A stretch of 64,000 nucleotides of DNA from Lentinula raphanica (Eukaryota > Basidiomycota > Agaricomycetes > Agaricales > Omphalotaceae): the NCBI GenBank assembly GCA_027919835.1, contig JANVFP010000026.1, positions 682,001 to 746,000 of the forward strand, given 5' to 3'. The notes beneath the pieces are model-generated. The model saw only the letters and a list, made by a program, of their open reading frames with translations. It searched no databases and was not told the origin of the DNA. Made by a program: the position numbers and the translations under genes. Below are positions 41,587-51,534 of this stretch, piece by piece; the first letter of the stretch is position 1; every line of letters begins with the position of its first letter.

Positions 41587-44500
41587 ATGCCTTCTGGTCC
41601 TTCTTCCTCCACTACTCCTCCTACCACTGATTCCCCTGCTCCTGCTTCCAGTGATCCAGGTACTGGTGAAACTGAGCTGTATGCTGACTGGGGTCTTATC
41701 TCTGGTGCTTTCCAAGTCTACCCCACTCATCCTGATCGTGTTCTCACTGGATCTGAGAACTACTCTGCATGGAGTACGTCCTTTCTCAAGGCCGCTCGAT
41801 TCTCTGAGTGCGAGGGTATCCTTACGGGTAGGATCGTCATGCCTACTTCGGATAACGCCAAGATTCGTACCTTCAACCGGGCGGATAGCTTCCTCTGCAC
41901 CATTCTTGGGCAGTGTATCCACCAGTCGTTGATGGTGAAGGTCGATGGTAAGACTGCTCGTCAGGCTTGGCTTACGTTGGAGGAGGAGTACTCCCAGAAG
42001 GACTTAGGTTCCGTGAGGATCTGGTTCGAGCAGATGACCGAGAAACTCCAGAAGGGTGGAGATCTCGACTCGCATATCCGGCGCTATCAGGAGGCTCTTC
42101 AGCACCTCAACACTTATGGTCTGAACCTACCTGAGAAGTTCGCCGCTGCTTTCTTTGTCGTCAGCCTTTATGGCAATCCTCACGATCCCCTTTCCTATCA
42201 CAACTTCATCTCGAACTTCAAGTTCAGTGAAGCCACCACCCTTATCGCCACCATCGCCGATCTCCGTTCCTTCTATCGTAGCAGTGGTTTGGGTCAAGAT
42301 GCTATCTCCTCGATGCCTTCTATCGAGTCTGCTCTTGCCACCCTCGAGACTGCTCATCGTGCTAAGGGGGAGCGTTACTGTCGTAACCCTCTCTGCCCAA
42401 CGCCGAAGGGACACCTTATCGAGTCGTGCTGGGCGCCGGGTGGAGGTGATTATAGGCCAGAGGGTATGGGGAAATCGAAGAAGAAGAAGCCGAAGGGTAA
42501 AAAGGGCAAGGAGAAGGCCCATGTTGCGGAAGAAGGGGGGAGTACTTCTCAGCCGAATATCTCTTCTACTCACTTTGTAGCCGATTCTATGTCTCACCAA
42601 TACGATTCCGAATTCTCTGCTTACTCGTCGGTGTCTGAATCATGCTCAAAGCCATCCCCCTCTGTGTCTGATGCTGATCGAGCGTATCCAGCTGGTACTG
42701 CTCAAGCTAGACCGCCGCCTGTCGTTATTGATACCGGTTCCACCACTCATATTCACTCAGTCAAATCCGACTTCTCACATCTCCGCTCCGTTTCTCAGCA
42801 TGTCACTGGCTTTGGGAATGGATCTCGGAAGATCGCTGGTCGAGGTATCGCAACCTTTATTGCTCGTTTGCCAAAACATCGTCGTTGCCGTCTTCTCATG
42901 AAGAACACTGCCTATGTCCCCAACTCTTCACCCTCTCTCATCTCTGTTCCTGCCCTCGACGAAGCTAAGTGCTATTCCGTCTTTGGTGCTGGGAAGTGTG
43001 TCGTCTTTTCTCAAGACGATGAGGGAAAGTTTATCGAGGAGCTCATGGACAAGACAGGTATTGTCTTCACGGCTACGAAGGATGATTCGCGCCTCTACTC
43101 CCTTGACCAGGATACTCCGGATACTGTACACCATGCCACGACGGATTCCGTTCCTCCTTCCAATCTTAAACTCCACCTCCTTCACTGTTCGCTAGGTCAC
43201 CTAGGCTATGAGGGATGTCGAGAGCTTTATCGGAAGGGTCAACTGGGCGACGAGTGGAAGTTCACGGATGCTGAGCTTAAGGCTGAGCCTCCCATATGTG
43301 ATGCCTGTGCGCGAGGCAAGCATACTCGGTCCTCATTTCCCCCCTCTACTTCTCGAGCCAAAAATCCCTTGGATCTCGTTCACTCTGACTTGTGGGGACC
43401 GTCTCCTGTGCAAACTAGGCACGGTAAGCGCTATCTCATGACTTTCCTCGATGATCACTCTCGGAAATCATGGGTCTACTTCCTTCGGACCAAGAGCGAG
43501 GCTTTCGCTGCGTTCAAAGAGTGGTTGGCACTTGTAGAACGTGAAACTGGTCGTAAGCTGGTTGAGCTTCATACTGATAATGGGGGAGAATACTTCTCTG
43601 GCGAGTGGTCCACCTTCCTCAAGGCTCGTGGCATTCGTCACAGTAGCTCCGCTCCTCATACTCCTCAGCAGAATGCTCGTGCGGAACGTCTTAACCGTAC
43701 CATCTTTGACCGGGTTCGTACGATTCTCATTGACTCTGGCCTTCCTCTTTCCTTTTGGGGTGAGGCTGTCACCTACATCAATGATCTTCGCAACGCTTCC
43801 TTCACTCGCTCTCTTCCTCGGGGATTGACTCCGAATGTGGCCTATGGCCATGGTCCAAAGTTACGTGATCTTCACCCCTTCGGGTGTAAAGCCTGGGCAT
43901 ATAACACTTCTCCTGATCACAAGTTTGATGATCGTGGTCTGCCTGGATTCTATCTGGGGAAGGATGATGTTCGTGATGCTTTTCGGGTGTATGTTCCGGA
44001 GAAGCGAGGTATCTTTCACTCTGCTTCTGTCAAGTTTGACAATTCCGCTTATGGGGGAGCACTCTTTCGTGAGGCTTCATTGTCAAAGGGGGAGTCGTAT
44101 GACTATTCGCAGATTTTTCCTGGTGATGTCTCAATTTCTCCTCCTGCTCGACCTCCACCTGCTCCTGCTCCTCCTCCACAATCACCCATCATTGCGCCCT
44201 CTCCTCCTCCTTCACCACCACCTGCTCCTCCACCTCGTGCTCCACGTCCTAACCCTAGACTTCCGTCTAATGCGACTCCACGTCGTACTCGTACTGGGGT
44301 CGCTGCTCAGCGTCATGCTATCATGCAGGATGCTATAGGCTTCGATGGTGATGGGGGAGCACTTACAGATCCTGAAGATGATGAAGTCGAGCCTGGTGAG
44401 CCCGAACATGCTTTTCATCTTCGTCATGGAGATACTCCCCTCTCCTACAAGCAAGCTATGGACTGCCCTGACACTCCAGAGTGGCAGGAAGCCATGCTAT

Positions 44501-46032
44501 ACGAGCACACCAAACTCCTCGAAACAGGCACGTATGAACTTGTTCCTCTGCCTCCTGGCTGTAAGGCCGTCGGTACCCGCTGGGTTTGGGCCGTTAAGAC
44601 TCATGCCAAGTACGGAACCATTAACGGGTTTCGAGCTCGTGTTGTTGCTCAGGGTTTCTCTCAACGACCTGGGATTGACTTCTCAGATACTTGTGCTCCT
44701 ACAGCTCGTATCGAGTCCACTCGAGGTATTGCCGCTCTTGCTGCTAGTCTCGATTGGGAGATAGATGTAGTCGATGTGGTCTCAGCATTCCTCAACTCCG
44801 AGATGCCTGAGGACCAACCGGTCTACGTCAAACAACCTGAAGGACTCGAAATCGAAGGAAAAGAAGATCATGTCTGGCTACTGCGGAAAGCCTTGTATGG
44901 CCTGAAGCAAGCTGGTTTCCTTTGGTACGAGAAACTTAAAAATATTCTTCTTTCTCTTGGTTTCACTGTCTGTGACCGTGATCCCTGTGTCTTCGTACGC
45001 CGCTCCTCATCTGGCACTGTCATCGTCACCACCCATGTTGATGATCTTGCTATCTTTGCCAGTACTCGCAAAGTCATGGACTCGTTCAAGGCCGATCTCA
45101 AGGAACATGTCGATATCACAGATAAGGGTCCTGTCTCTCAGCTCCTTGGTATGACCATTACTTGTGATCGTGCTAAACGAACCATCTCTTTCTCTCAGCA
45201 AGGCTACACCGAGACTCTACTCCGAGAGTTTCACATGGAAGACTGTCGATCTGTCTCCACTCCCATGGAGAACGCTCCTCTTCGTCAGTCGGACTGCCCT
45301 CCTCCTGCTTCAGCGGAACAGGAAGCTATGCAGCACATTCCTTATCCTCACGCTGTTGGTCGTCTCATGCACCTAGCTGTCATGACCCGTCCTGATATCA
45401 GTCGTGCTGTGCAACGTGTTTCCCAGTTCATGAAGAATCCTGGTCATTCTCACTGGATAGCTGTTCAGCGGATCATTCGCTATCTCAAAGGCACGTCTGA
45501 CTATGAGCTAGTACTCGGTGGTCTCCCCAAAGGCAATCCTTCCTTTGATCCTTTCTTTGCTCATTCCGATGCCAACTTTGCTGATAATCCTGATGAGCAT
45601 GGCCACTCGATATCTGGTGGTGCTCTGTTCTTCAACACCGGTTGCTTTCACTGGTATGCTCGGAAGCAAACTCAAGTTGCTATTGGTACTCCAGGTGCTG
45701 AGTACTATGCTGGTAGTATCTGTGGTGCAGATATTGTCTGGTTCCGCGAACTCCTTGATGAGCTAGGTTTTGGTCGTTGTTCTCCTACCCTCATGCATGT
45801 CGACTCAAACTCAGCCATGGCAAACCTGAACTCCAACAAGGTGACTCATGGTACGAAACATATCAAGATTCGTTACCATTGGATCCGCCAGGCTATCGTA
45901 TGCAAGGACCTAGCCACTGTCCGAGTTGATTCGAAACAGAACTGCGCCGACATCTTCACCAAGCCACTCACACCAGAGCAACACCGGATCGGCGTTCAAG
46001 GTTTGGGTTTACAACGAGCCGCATCTCGTTGA
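41587..46032 (+). CDS. Copia Gag-Pol polyprotein
   Basis: 1481 residues from the first ATG (MPSGPSSSTTPPTTDSPAPA). In order: Gag of the UBN2/DUF4219 type (GSENYSAWSTSFLKAARF); a modified CCHC knuckle CRNPLCPTPKGHLIESC at about residue 264; protease with VVIDTGSTTHI at about 380; the integrase zinc region (HCSLGHLG ... CDACARGKH) from about 532 and core with HSDLWGP, HTDNGGEYF at about 661 and PHTPQQNARAERLNRT; a Pro-rich linker at about 855-900; reverse transcriptase from about 965 (GTRWVWAVKTHA) with VDDLAIF at about 1150; and RNase H with SDANFAD at about 1327, ending in KQNCADIFTKPL. The integrase-before-reverse-transcriptase order defines Ty1/copia. There are no frameshifts or stops, so it could be functional. 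Confidence 0.97.
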   Translation: MPSGPSSSTTPPTTDSPAPASSDPGTGETELYADWGLISGAFQVYPTHPDRVLTGSENYSAWSTSFLKAARFSECEGILTGRIVMPTSDNAKIRTFNRADSFLCTILGQCIHQSLMVKVDGKTARQAWLTLEEEYSQKDLGSVRIWFEQMTEKLQKGGDLDSHIRRYQEALQHLNTYGLNLPEKFAAAFFVVSLYGNPHDPLSYHNFISNFKFSEATTLIATIADLRSFYRSSGLGQDAISSMPSIESALATLETAHRAKGERYCRNPLCPTPKGHLIESCWAPGGGDYRPEGMGKSKKKKPKGKKGKEKAHVAEEGGSTSQPNISSTHFVADSMSHQYDSEFSAYSSVSESCSKPSPSVSDADRAYPAGTAQARPPPVVIDTGSTTHIHSVKSDFSHLRSVSQHVTGFGNGSRKIAGRGIATFIARLPKHRRCRLLMKNTAYVPNSSPSLISVPALDEAKCYSVFGAGKCVVFSQDDEGKFIEELMDKTGIVFTATKDDSRLYSLDQDTPDTVHHATTDSVPPSNLKLHLLHCSLGHLGYEGCRELYRKGQLGDEWKFTDAELKAEPPICDACARGKHTRSSFPPSTSRAKNPLDLVHSDLWGPSPVQTRHGKRYLMTFLDDHSRKSWVYFLRTKSEAFAAFKEWLALVERETGRKLVELHTDNGGEYFSGEWSTFLKARGIRHSSSAPHTPQQNARAERLNRTIFDRVRTILIDSGLPLSFWGEAVTYINDLRNASFTRSLPRGLTPNVAYGHGPKLRDLHPFGCKAWAYNTSPDHKFDDRGLPGFYLGKDDVRDAFRVYVPEKRGIFHSASVKFDNSAYGGALFREASLSKGESYDYSQIFPGDVSISPPARPPPAPAPPPQSPIIAPSPPPSPPPAPPPRAPRPNPRLPSNATPRRTRTGVAAQRHAIMQDAIGFDGDGGALTDPEDDEVEPGEPEHAFHLRHGDTPLSYKQAMDCPDTPEWQEAMLYEHTKLLETGTYELVPLPPGCKAVGTRWVWAVKTHAKYGTINGFRARVVAQGFSQRPGIDFSDTCAPTARIESTRGIAALAASLDWEIDVVDVVSAFLNSEMPEDQPVYVKQPEGLEIEGKEDHVWLLRKALYGLKQAGFLWYEKLKNILLSLGFTVCDRDPCVFVRRSSSGTVIVTTHVDDLAIFASTRKVMDSFKADLKEHVDITDKGPVSQLLGMTITCDRAKRTISFSQQGYTETLLREFHMEDCRSVSTPMENAPLRQSDCPPPASAEQEAMQHIPYPHAVGRLMHLAVMTRPDISRAVQRVSQFMKNPGHSHWIAVQRIIRYLKGTSDYELVLGGLPKGNPSFDPFFAHSDANFADNPDEHGHSISGGALFFNTGCFHWYARKQTQVAIGTPGAEYYAGSICGADIVWFRELLDELGFGRCSPTLMHVDSNSAMANLNSNKVTHGTKHIKIRYHWIRQAIVCKDLATVRVDSKQNCADIFTKPLTPEQHRIGVQGLGLQRAASR

Positions 46033-46039
46033 GGGGGAG

Positions 46040-46364
46040 TGTTGGTATTCAACGCTCGGGCTCGTTAGCCGGACGACACGGACCGTAACTGTACAGTTAT
46101 TATGTAATTACGTTCATTACTTGTTTCGTGTATTTTTCCTTTTTCCTCAGTCTTCGTCTTCTACTTCGACGACTGAGGTATGTTCTATTTTATCCACATT
46201 CGTTTATATTCTTACTTACTCTGTTGTAGCTTCGCATCTCCGCTACGCTACAGGTATGTAATAATAATATGAGTCTTCGTCTTCTACTTCGACGACTGAG
46301 CTTCGCATCTCCGCTACGCTACAGTTTCGTGCCGCGGTTCTTCCATTCGGATTCTGCGCCAACA
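46040..46364 (+). repeat. Copia 3' LTR
   Basis: 325 bp, no differences from the 5' LTR noticed, including the unspliced and spliced A-B segments. Confidence 0.95.
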
Positions 46365-47277
46365 TGGTTCACTTGCGATCCATCGAGGTAATAATCCGCG
46401 CCGAGTTTAGTTGCCAGGTCTTTCTTCGAAGAAGACTGGGAAAGTGCGACGACTTTGTATCCCATCTGTTTAGCATATTGGATCCCTAGGTGTCCCAAAC
46501 CTGCAGTCAATTCAAGATCAGTTTAATCAAATCATTCGACTAGGATGGGAGTGAACCGCTTACCGCCAAGACCGTGAATGGCGACGAGATCTCCCTTTTT
46601 GAGGTCGTGAACGTTGCGCAAAGAGTTGAAAGTGGTGACACCGGCGCATAGAAGGGGAGCAGCCTCGGCAGGATTGAGTTCTTTCGGAACACGAACAACA
46701 GCTTCTGTGCGAAGGGTGACATATTCAGCGTACCCGCCATCTCGAGAGATGCTACCATCGTCGTATAAATATACCAATTGAAACGGAATTGGTAGACTGA
46801 TAGATATACGAACCCATTTATAGCCTCAGACGAACAGGTAATGAAGTCATTCTCCTTGCACGAGCCACACTGGTGGCAATGGCCTCCATGCCATCCAGAC
46901 CCGACGCGGTCTCCAATCTTCCATTTGGTTTCGCCAGTGGGTACCTCGACAACGTCACCGATGATTTCGTGCCCGGCGACTCGAGGGAGGGCAGTCATTC
47001 CGTATTTCACCATGCCGTCGCTGGAGTTCGTTCATGGTAGCTGATCGTTGATATGAGATGAGTACTAATTACCTAGCACAGATGCCACATGCAAGGACTT
47101 TGACGAGGATTGTACCTTCCTTGGGCGCCTGGTAAAACCACAGGGAATTGTGCTTATCAGTAACAGTGCTTCACTGACCACTACATCGGTCCTCACCTCA
47201 AGAGGCTTTTCGATGAGTTCAAAGTCACTGCCTGCAGAATTGATAACGGCGGCTTTGTATGTTTTGGGAAGAGACAT

Positions 47278-47725
47278 GATAGATAGAAGAGTAGAGATGA
47301 GATCGTTTTGTCTTATCCTGATTCCTGTGAGAATATTTATACCTGCGAGATTTGCTTTTTGTGGAGAAAGGAGAAATCTTCGGTCTTTCGGTGAGCCGGG
47401 GGAATCTGCGTAAGCTGAGTCCTCATTTTCTTGATTCTGGATGATTGAGAAAGGATTCGCGAGCGGAGTTTCAGAGGCCTCGCTATCGGTCTACCCACGC
47501 ACGATTCAAACCGTACAGTCTATCATACTTACTCTCTATGGCATGGGGATAGATGACCGATAGCCCGAACAGAACGTTGTCGTGTTCTACAAGCCTCGCA
47601 TCGTCGTTTGATTATTCAGCTGACTCTGGTCAAACGAGCGTCAATGGTAAGCTTATAGGTATAATTAGATCCTGAATAAGAGAGCCTACTATGTAGTACT
47701 GGTGGTACGCTATACAACATCATCA
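47278..47725. other. Intergenic, ADH promoter side
   Basis: Between the start of the ADH gene and the 3' end of the F-box-like gene, both on the minus strand. Nothing else was recognised. Confidence 0.45.
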
Positions 47726-49588
47726 TCATTCATTGATTGACCATTCAGAGACTGGTACGACTTCGACGTTCATTCCATTGTTTTTGAATTCCTGTAGGCT
47801 TTGTCGTAATAAATCCAATCGCTGATTTACTTCATGCTCGGCATGAGAGTTTGGATATTGTAAATGGAAACTCTGCAGACACACGCAATGACCGTTTTCA
47901 TCTGGATCATCCTCCTGTCCAGGAAGACTTCCAGCTTTTAGCAAAGCTGGCCTCCATCTTGAGCGTACGAGCTCGAGTAAAAGTTGATTCCGAGGCCGAA
48001 TGATAAGACGAAGTTTTGTCATATTGGGGAGCAAGCAAACTCCTTCGGGCACTCGAGTGGTATCCTTTTTGTCATGCTTGTCAAGATTGTATTCCGATTC
48101 TTCTGAAGAGTTGGCAGTTTCCTCATTCTCCATCTCCATTTCGATAGCCTCGTCGTTCCGCCTTTGAGGATTCCCGACAGAATGAGGGGCAACCAAAGAT
48201 TTCAAAACCGAGTAAGTACCTCGCTTCGCAGTAACGTACTCCTGAACTTCCAATTCTGCGAGCAGGGGCGTGCAAGAGAAAAGACGTAGCAAATGACTGG
48301 TCGATAGTTGTTCCACATAACCAAGGCCAAGAGTTAACGAGGTCAGATCGCACTGACTACGTTCAAGCATGGTACATATATCCTCGGTAACGTCCAGATT
48401 TACATGAGGTTCGCGGTCACTATAATACAAGCTTTTGAGCTTGGGAAGGTCAATGCGACGTAGGAAACTGGGTATGGCTTTTTGATGAGAGAACGCAGTT
48501 GATAATACAAGCTTGGTAGCATTGCACAATTGACGGTCTATCTGGTCTTGTGGATCATCGACGGACGGCCACAGCAACTGCTGTATTAGCACCAATTCCT
48601 GAACGTTTGGACAGTACGATATGACTCCCAAGGCATGAATGTAAGAAATACGCTCCAGACACAGACGAGTGATGGAGGGCCGTGGAAAACGAAGATCGAG
48701 GCATCTTCTGGCGAGAGAAAGCGAACTGAGGTTTGGACAAGTCACCGGAAATACCAACACAGAATCATTGGTTTCTGTTTGCAGATCCAACGATTTGAGT
48801 GCTGGAAGTTCCGTTCTACTGTCAATGAGCGGCCTAAGCAGATAGGAAGATGAATTCAACGTGTCGATTGTCACATGGCGCCAGCGATCCGAGTGTTGTT
48901 TAGGAAGTAGCAAAGGCAACAGGTATTGTGACATTGGAAGAACATCAAATCGTCGAAGGCAGCTCTCGTTCAACCTGATATCAAGAGGATAAGGGATAGA
49001 GCGCCTGAGGTAGATGTCCATAAGACACTGGCCCTTGGCTTCATGAAAGTCTTCGCGAAACCGAAGCGAGGACCACAGTATAGGCATGGAGGAAACCAGA
49101 TTGTGCCACCGATAACAAACTTGACTGAGAATCGAGTTGGGCACGGTGTCGTTCAGGAAAACATGGAAATCAAAGCACACATATTTGAATATTTCGCCCA
49201 AAATATCATCTGGAAGTGTCTGGATCGGAGACAATATGGATATAATCAGCGCCTTGTTCCTCTCGAGGAGCCCTTGTACGGCAGCAAGACTGCTGGACAG
49301 CTCATTCAAGCGATTGATTTCTTTCTGACAACGGTTGAGGTTGATCTGTGTCTCCTGGAAAAGCCTGTCATATTTGGCAGAGCTCTCTGCATCAAGGTGA
49401 TTATATCCAGAGCGCAAGTGAGTGAGGATTTTGGAAAATTCCGGTAAATGAGGATCGACTTGCAGAGTATAACTGCATTCAGCACATAGGTTGATCGAAA
49501 CACGATTTTGCTGGGACAAATCATCTGTAAGGTGACATGAAATCAGAAAAATCACAGCGACCACCATAAGTTTGTTATCGCTAACCAT
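47726..49588 (-). CDS. F-box-like protein
   Basis: A single open frame of 620 residues. An N-terminal coiled region (SSAKYDRLFQETQINLNRCQ, KEINRLNELSSSLAAVQGLL) precedes the F-box core SPIQTLPDDILGEIFKYVCF at about residue 122. The rest is a chain of leucine-rich, weakly repeated segments (LPALKSLDLQTE, CPNLSSLSLARRCLDL, LPKLKSLYYSDREPHV) ending in a mixed-charge region and LRLIIRPRNQLLLELVRSRW. Such F-box-like proteins form very large families in Agaricomycetes and, by analogy, present substrates to SCF ubiquitin ligases; the target is unknown. The first 35 residues (MVSDNKLMVVAVIFLISCHL) do not look like this family and contain splice-like signals, so the true start may lie elsewhere. Confidence 0.78.
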   Translation of the reverse strand: MVSDNKLMVVAVIFLISCHLTDDLSQQNRVSINLCAECSYTLQVDPHLPEFSKILTHLRSGYNHLDAESSAKYDRLFQETQINLNRCQKEINRLNELSSSLAAVQGLLERNKALIISILSPIQTLPDDILGEIFKYVCFDFHVFLNDTVPNSILSQVCYRWHNLVSSMPILWSSLRFREDFHEAKGQCLMDIYLRRSIPYPLDIRLNESCLRRFDVLPMSQYLLPLLLPKQHSDRWRHVTIDTLNSSSYLLRPLIDSRTELPALKSLDLQTETNDSVLVFPVTCPNLSSLSLARRCLDLRFPRPSITRLCLERISYIHALGVISYCPNVQELVLIQQLLWPSVDDPQDQIDRQLCNATKLVLSTAFSHQKAIPSFLRRIDLPKLKSLYYSDREPHVNLDVTEDICTMLERSQCDLTSLTLGLGYVEQLSTSHLLRLFSCTPLLAELEVQEYVTAKRGTYSVLKSLVAPHSVGNPQRRNDEAIEMEMENEETANSSEESEYNLDKHDKKDTTRVPEGVCLLPNMTKLRLIIRPRNQLLLELVRSRWRPALLKAGSLPGQEDDPDENGHCVCLQSFHLQYPNSHAEHEVNQRLDLLRQSLQEFKNNGMNVEVVPVSEWSINE

Positions 49589-49965
49589 CCGAATTGTGAG
49601 AAGTGAGTATCGCTGTCATGATCACTGATCAAGAAAGCAGCGTGTTTTGGCGCTCGTCTAGCGCGATTATCACTCAAGGTGCCGTTATCTTAGTAAGCCG
49701 GCAGATCCTACTTTCCATATTTGATCTGATATTTACAGCTTTGACATCTCCTAATTTGTCTTTTCGAGTTTGTCTCTATCAATAATTCATCCCCATATCA
49801 CGAGTCAAGGCCAAGACACAGATCCTAAGCCGGTAAGTAGTTACCCGCATTTTGTGCCAACCTGTGTCAACTGAAAATTGATACAATTTGAACAAAATTC
49901 AATTGAGATATCACCGGGCACCCACCTGCAAGCATAATCTCCCAAGCTTCTAACACTCGGGCACC
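49589..49965. other. Intergenic, no feature seen
   Basis: Upstream of the F-box-like gene and downstream of the cysteine-rich secreted protein. No motif recognised. Confidence 0.45.
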
Positions 49966-50322
49966 TCATACATCAACACACGAGCATCCCCTGTACGTTC
50001 CCGTACATACGTTGTTCACTCCATCACACCCAAACGCTTCACAGGGCCCGACATAGTTCTTGTTACAACCATATCCACAGGGGCAACCTGCATATTCGCC
50101 AGAAATGCAATGAAGTCCATCAGAGGATTTGTCCCCGTCGCAGCCATTGTCATAGCAGTTTCCATTGATGGGGCCGCAATCAGCGCGGGGAACGAGCAAA
50201 GAGCTGAGGGACTCGGAGCGAAGGCTTATATGCTGGGACGCAGGGGCAGGGTTGCCTCGTGCGATATCGATGAAGCCGGAGAAGCTCAAAGAGAGGGATA
50301 CAAGCAAAGATGAGAAACGCAT
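49966..50322 (-). CDS. Small cysteine-rich secreted protein
   Basis: 118 residues from MRFSSLLVSLSLSFSGFIDI, a clear signal peptide; the frame is open 12 codons further up but that start would bury the signal. A propeptide-like stretch runs to LLVPRAD. The mature part has 12 cysteines in about 70 residues and shows an internal duplication: NCYDNGCDGDKSSDGLHC then SGEYAGCPCG in the first half, and PCEAFGCDGVNNVC then TGTYRGCSC in the second. Pairing of Cys within each half would give two small disulfide modules. No family recognised. Size, secretion and cysteine content fit fungal effector-like or surface-active proteins, but this is inference only. Confidence 0.72.
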   Translation of the reverse strand: MRFSSLLVSLSLSFSGFIDIARGNPAPASQHISLRSESLSSLLVPRADCGPINGNCYDNGCDGDKSSDGLHCISGEYAGCPCGYGCNKNYVGPCEAFGCDGVNNVCTGTYRGCSCVDV

Positions 50323-51534
50323 AGCTGTAAAGATACAAGCTGCTTGATTCTTGCACAATGGGTTGGAGGGACTTTATATACTACCTCAGTTGCTGCTATA
50401 ACCGTTAGTATGTTGCTTTTTTCTGGAGTCATATTCCTAGTTCCTGCCAAATGGGCATGTGGCTCTGACTGCTCGGAACATATCGCCTTTCATGAGAACC
50501 CGACAAACGAGGGGTTCAAACGTTAGTTTTCAATAATTGAACTTGCTTGCTGAAGCTCCGATGATCGAGTAGAGTAACGTTGTTTGAGGCTGGCTTTAGT
50601 TTTTCCTCAAGTTATCTCATAGTATTTGCAGAATGAGAGCAGAATCTCTACTGATTTGACTAGAACTTAGCTCTGTCTCCGGAACCGAATTGGACTGTAA
50701 TCAGTACACACTCGGTAGTTGGGAGTACTTGGTACTTACTGAGGCACTCAAATGAAGCGGAATTACACTCGGTGATCCAAGGCAAGCCCAGGTGACACTT
50801 TCCGCTGGCAGTGGCTTCTAGTAGTATGTACATAGTTCTTCAATTCATTGCTCGAACCTCGACTCGGTGACACAGAGGAAAAGAATATGATGGAGTGTTT
50901 ACTTAGGAGGCTCGACTCAATCATGGCACGGCCGTTTTCAGGTGAAATCCGAAAGATCTTCCGAGTGGTACGGATTGGGGGTCAATACTACTGTATCACT
51001 GAACGAAGCACCATCACGTACTTACTCTTGGGCGTTGTCGATAAGTACTTGGTGGTTTGCTACACAAAACTATCTTCATCGGTGGTTCTTATTCTTGCTG
51101 GCGGAACTCCGTTCATGATCATACAGCATTTACCACAACGCGAGTATGTATTATTCATGTACTGAATGATCGATTGCCTTGAGACCAACAAAGGCTCTAT
51201 GGATAAGATAGCGACGATATACAATGTTGAGAGCAAAGAGTCTGACAACTACTACTAAAGATTGAGAGTGAGGCGAGAGTAACTAATAGGGGATGAGCGA
51301 GTCCAAGTGATGGTAATGTACGAATTGAGAAAAGGGGAACGGATACGTTATCATAAAAAAGAGTGCAAAGTCCATCCGTTGTATAACCTAGAAAGAGAGG
51401 AAACATGTTGCATGGCAATAGTAGAAGTTCAGTTTCAAAAGAAGGCAGCTGTCGAAACGCATACAGAATCCAAAGCTTGCGAGAATTCCATACAAAGCAA
51501 GAAAAGTTCAATCATCTTCGAATGACCGCATTAC
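50323..51534. other. Intergenic, no supported gene
   Basis: Several frames of about 60-105 codons on both strands, none with domain, signal peptide or sensible splice pattern. Confidence 0.45.

Larger units (their letters stand above)
41126..46364 (+). mobile_element. Ty1/copia LTR retrotransposon, intact
   Basis: Two 325-bp LTRs (TGTTGG...CCAACA), identical on reading, flank one Gag-Pol frame. The target duplication is TGGTT (41121-41125 and 46365-46369). Directly after the 5' LTR is GGTTATGGGCCCCG, complementary to the anticodon arm of initiator tRNA-Met; before the 3' LTR is the purine tract GAGGGGGAG. It is inserted antisense into exon 5 of an alcohol dehydrogenase gene. Identical LTRs, open frame and an undecayed host gene show that the insertion is recent and the element may be active. 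Confidence 0.97.
40653..47277 (-). pseudogene. Zinc alcohol dehydrogenase, disrupted by a copia element
   Basis: Seven exons: 47197-47277, 47073-47128, 46814-47020, 46564-46751, 46365-46500 continuing at 40999-41120, 40800-40937 and 40653-40737. The protein starts MSLPKTYKAAVINSAGSDFE. It has the catalytic-zinc motifs CGICASDGM and GHEIIG, the structural-zinc loop HCHQCGSCKENDFITC, the Rossmann motif GLGGLGHLGIQYAKQMG, and ends SLEQVNEAYSKMQSGQIRFR. It is a medium-chain, zinc-dependent NAD(P)-dependent alcohol dehydrogenase of the cinnamyl/bacterial-type ADH group. The copia insertion lies in exon 5 after SQVN; removing it with one target copy restores QVNQVEELMKLGGAK in frame. No other lesion is visible, so this is a recently inactivated gene. 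The donor after exon 3 is GTTCGT and less certain. Confidence 0.9.

Noticed and set aside
50848..51165. 105-codon plus-strand frame
   Set aside because: No start context or family signature, and it is isolated.
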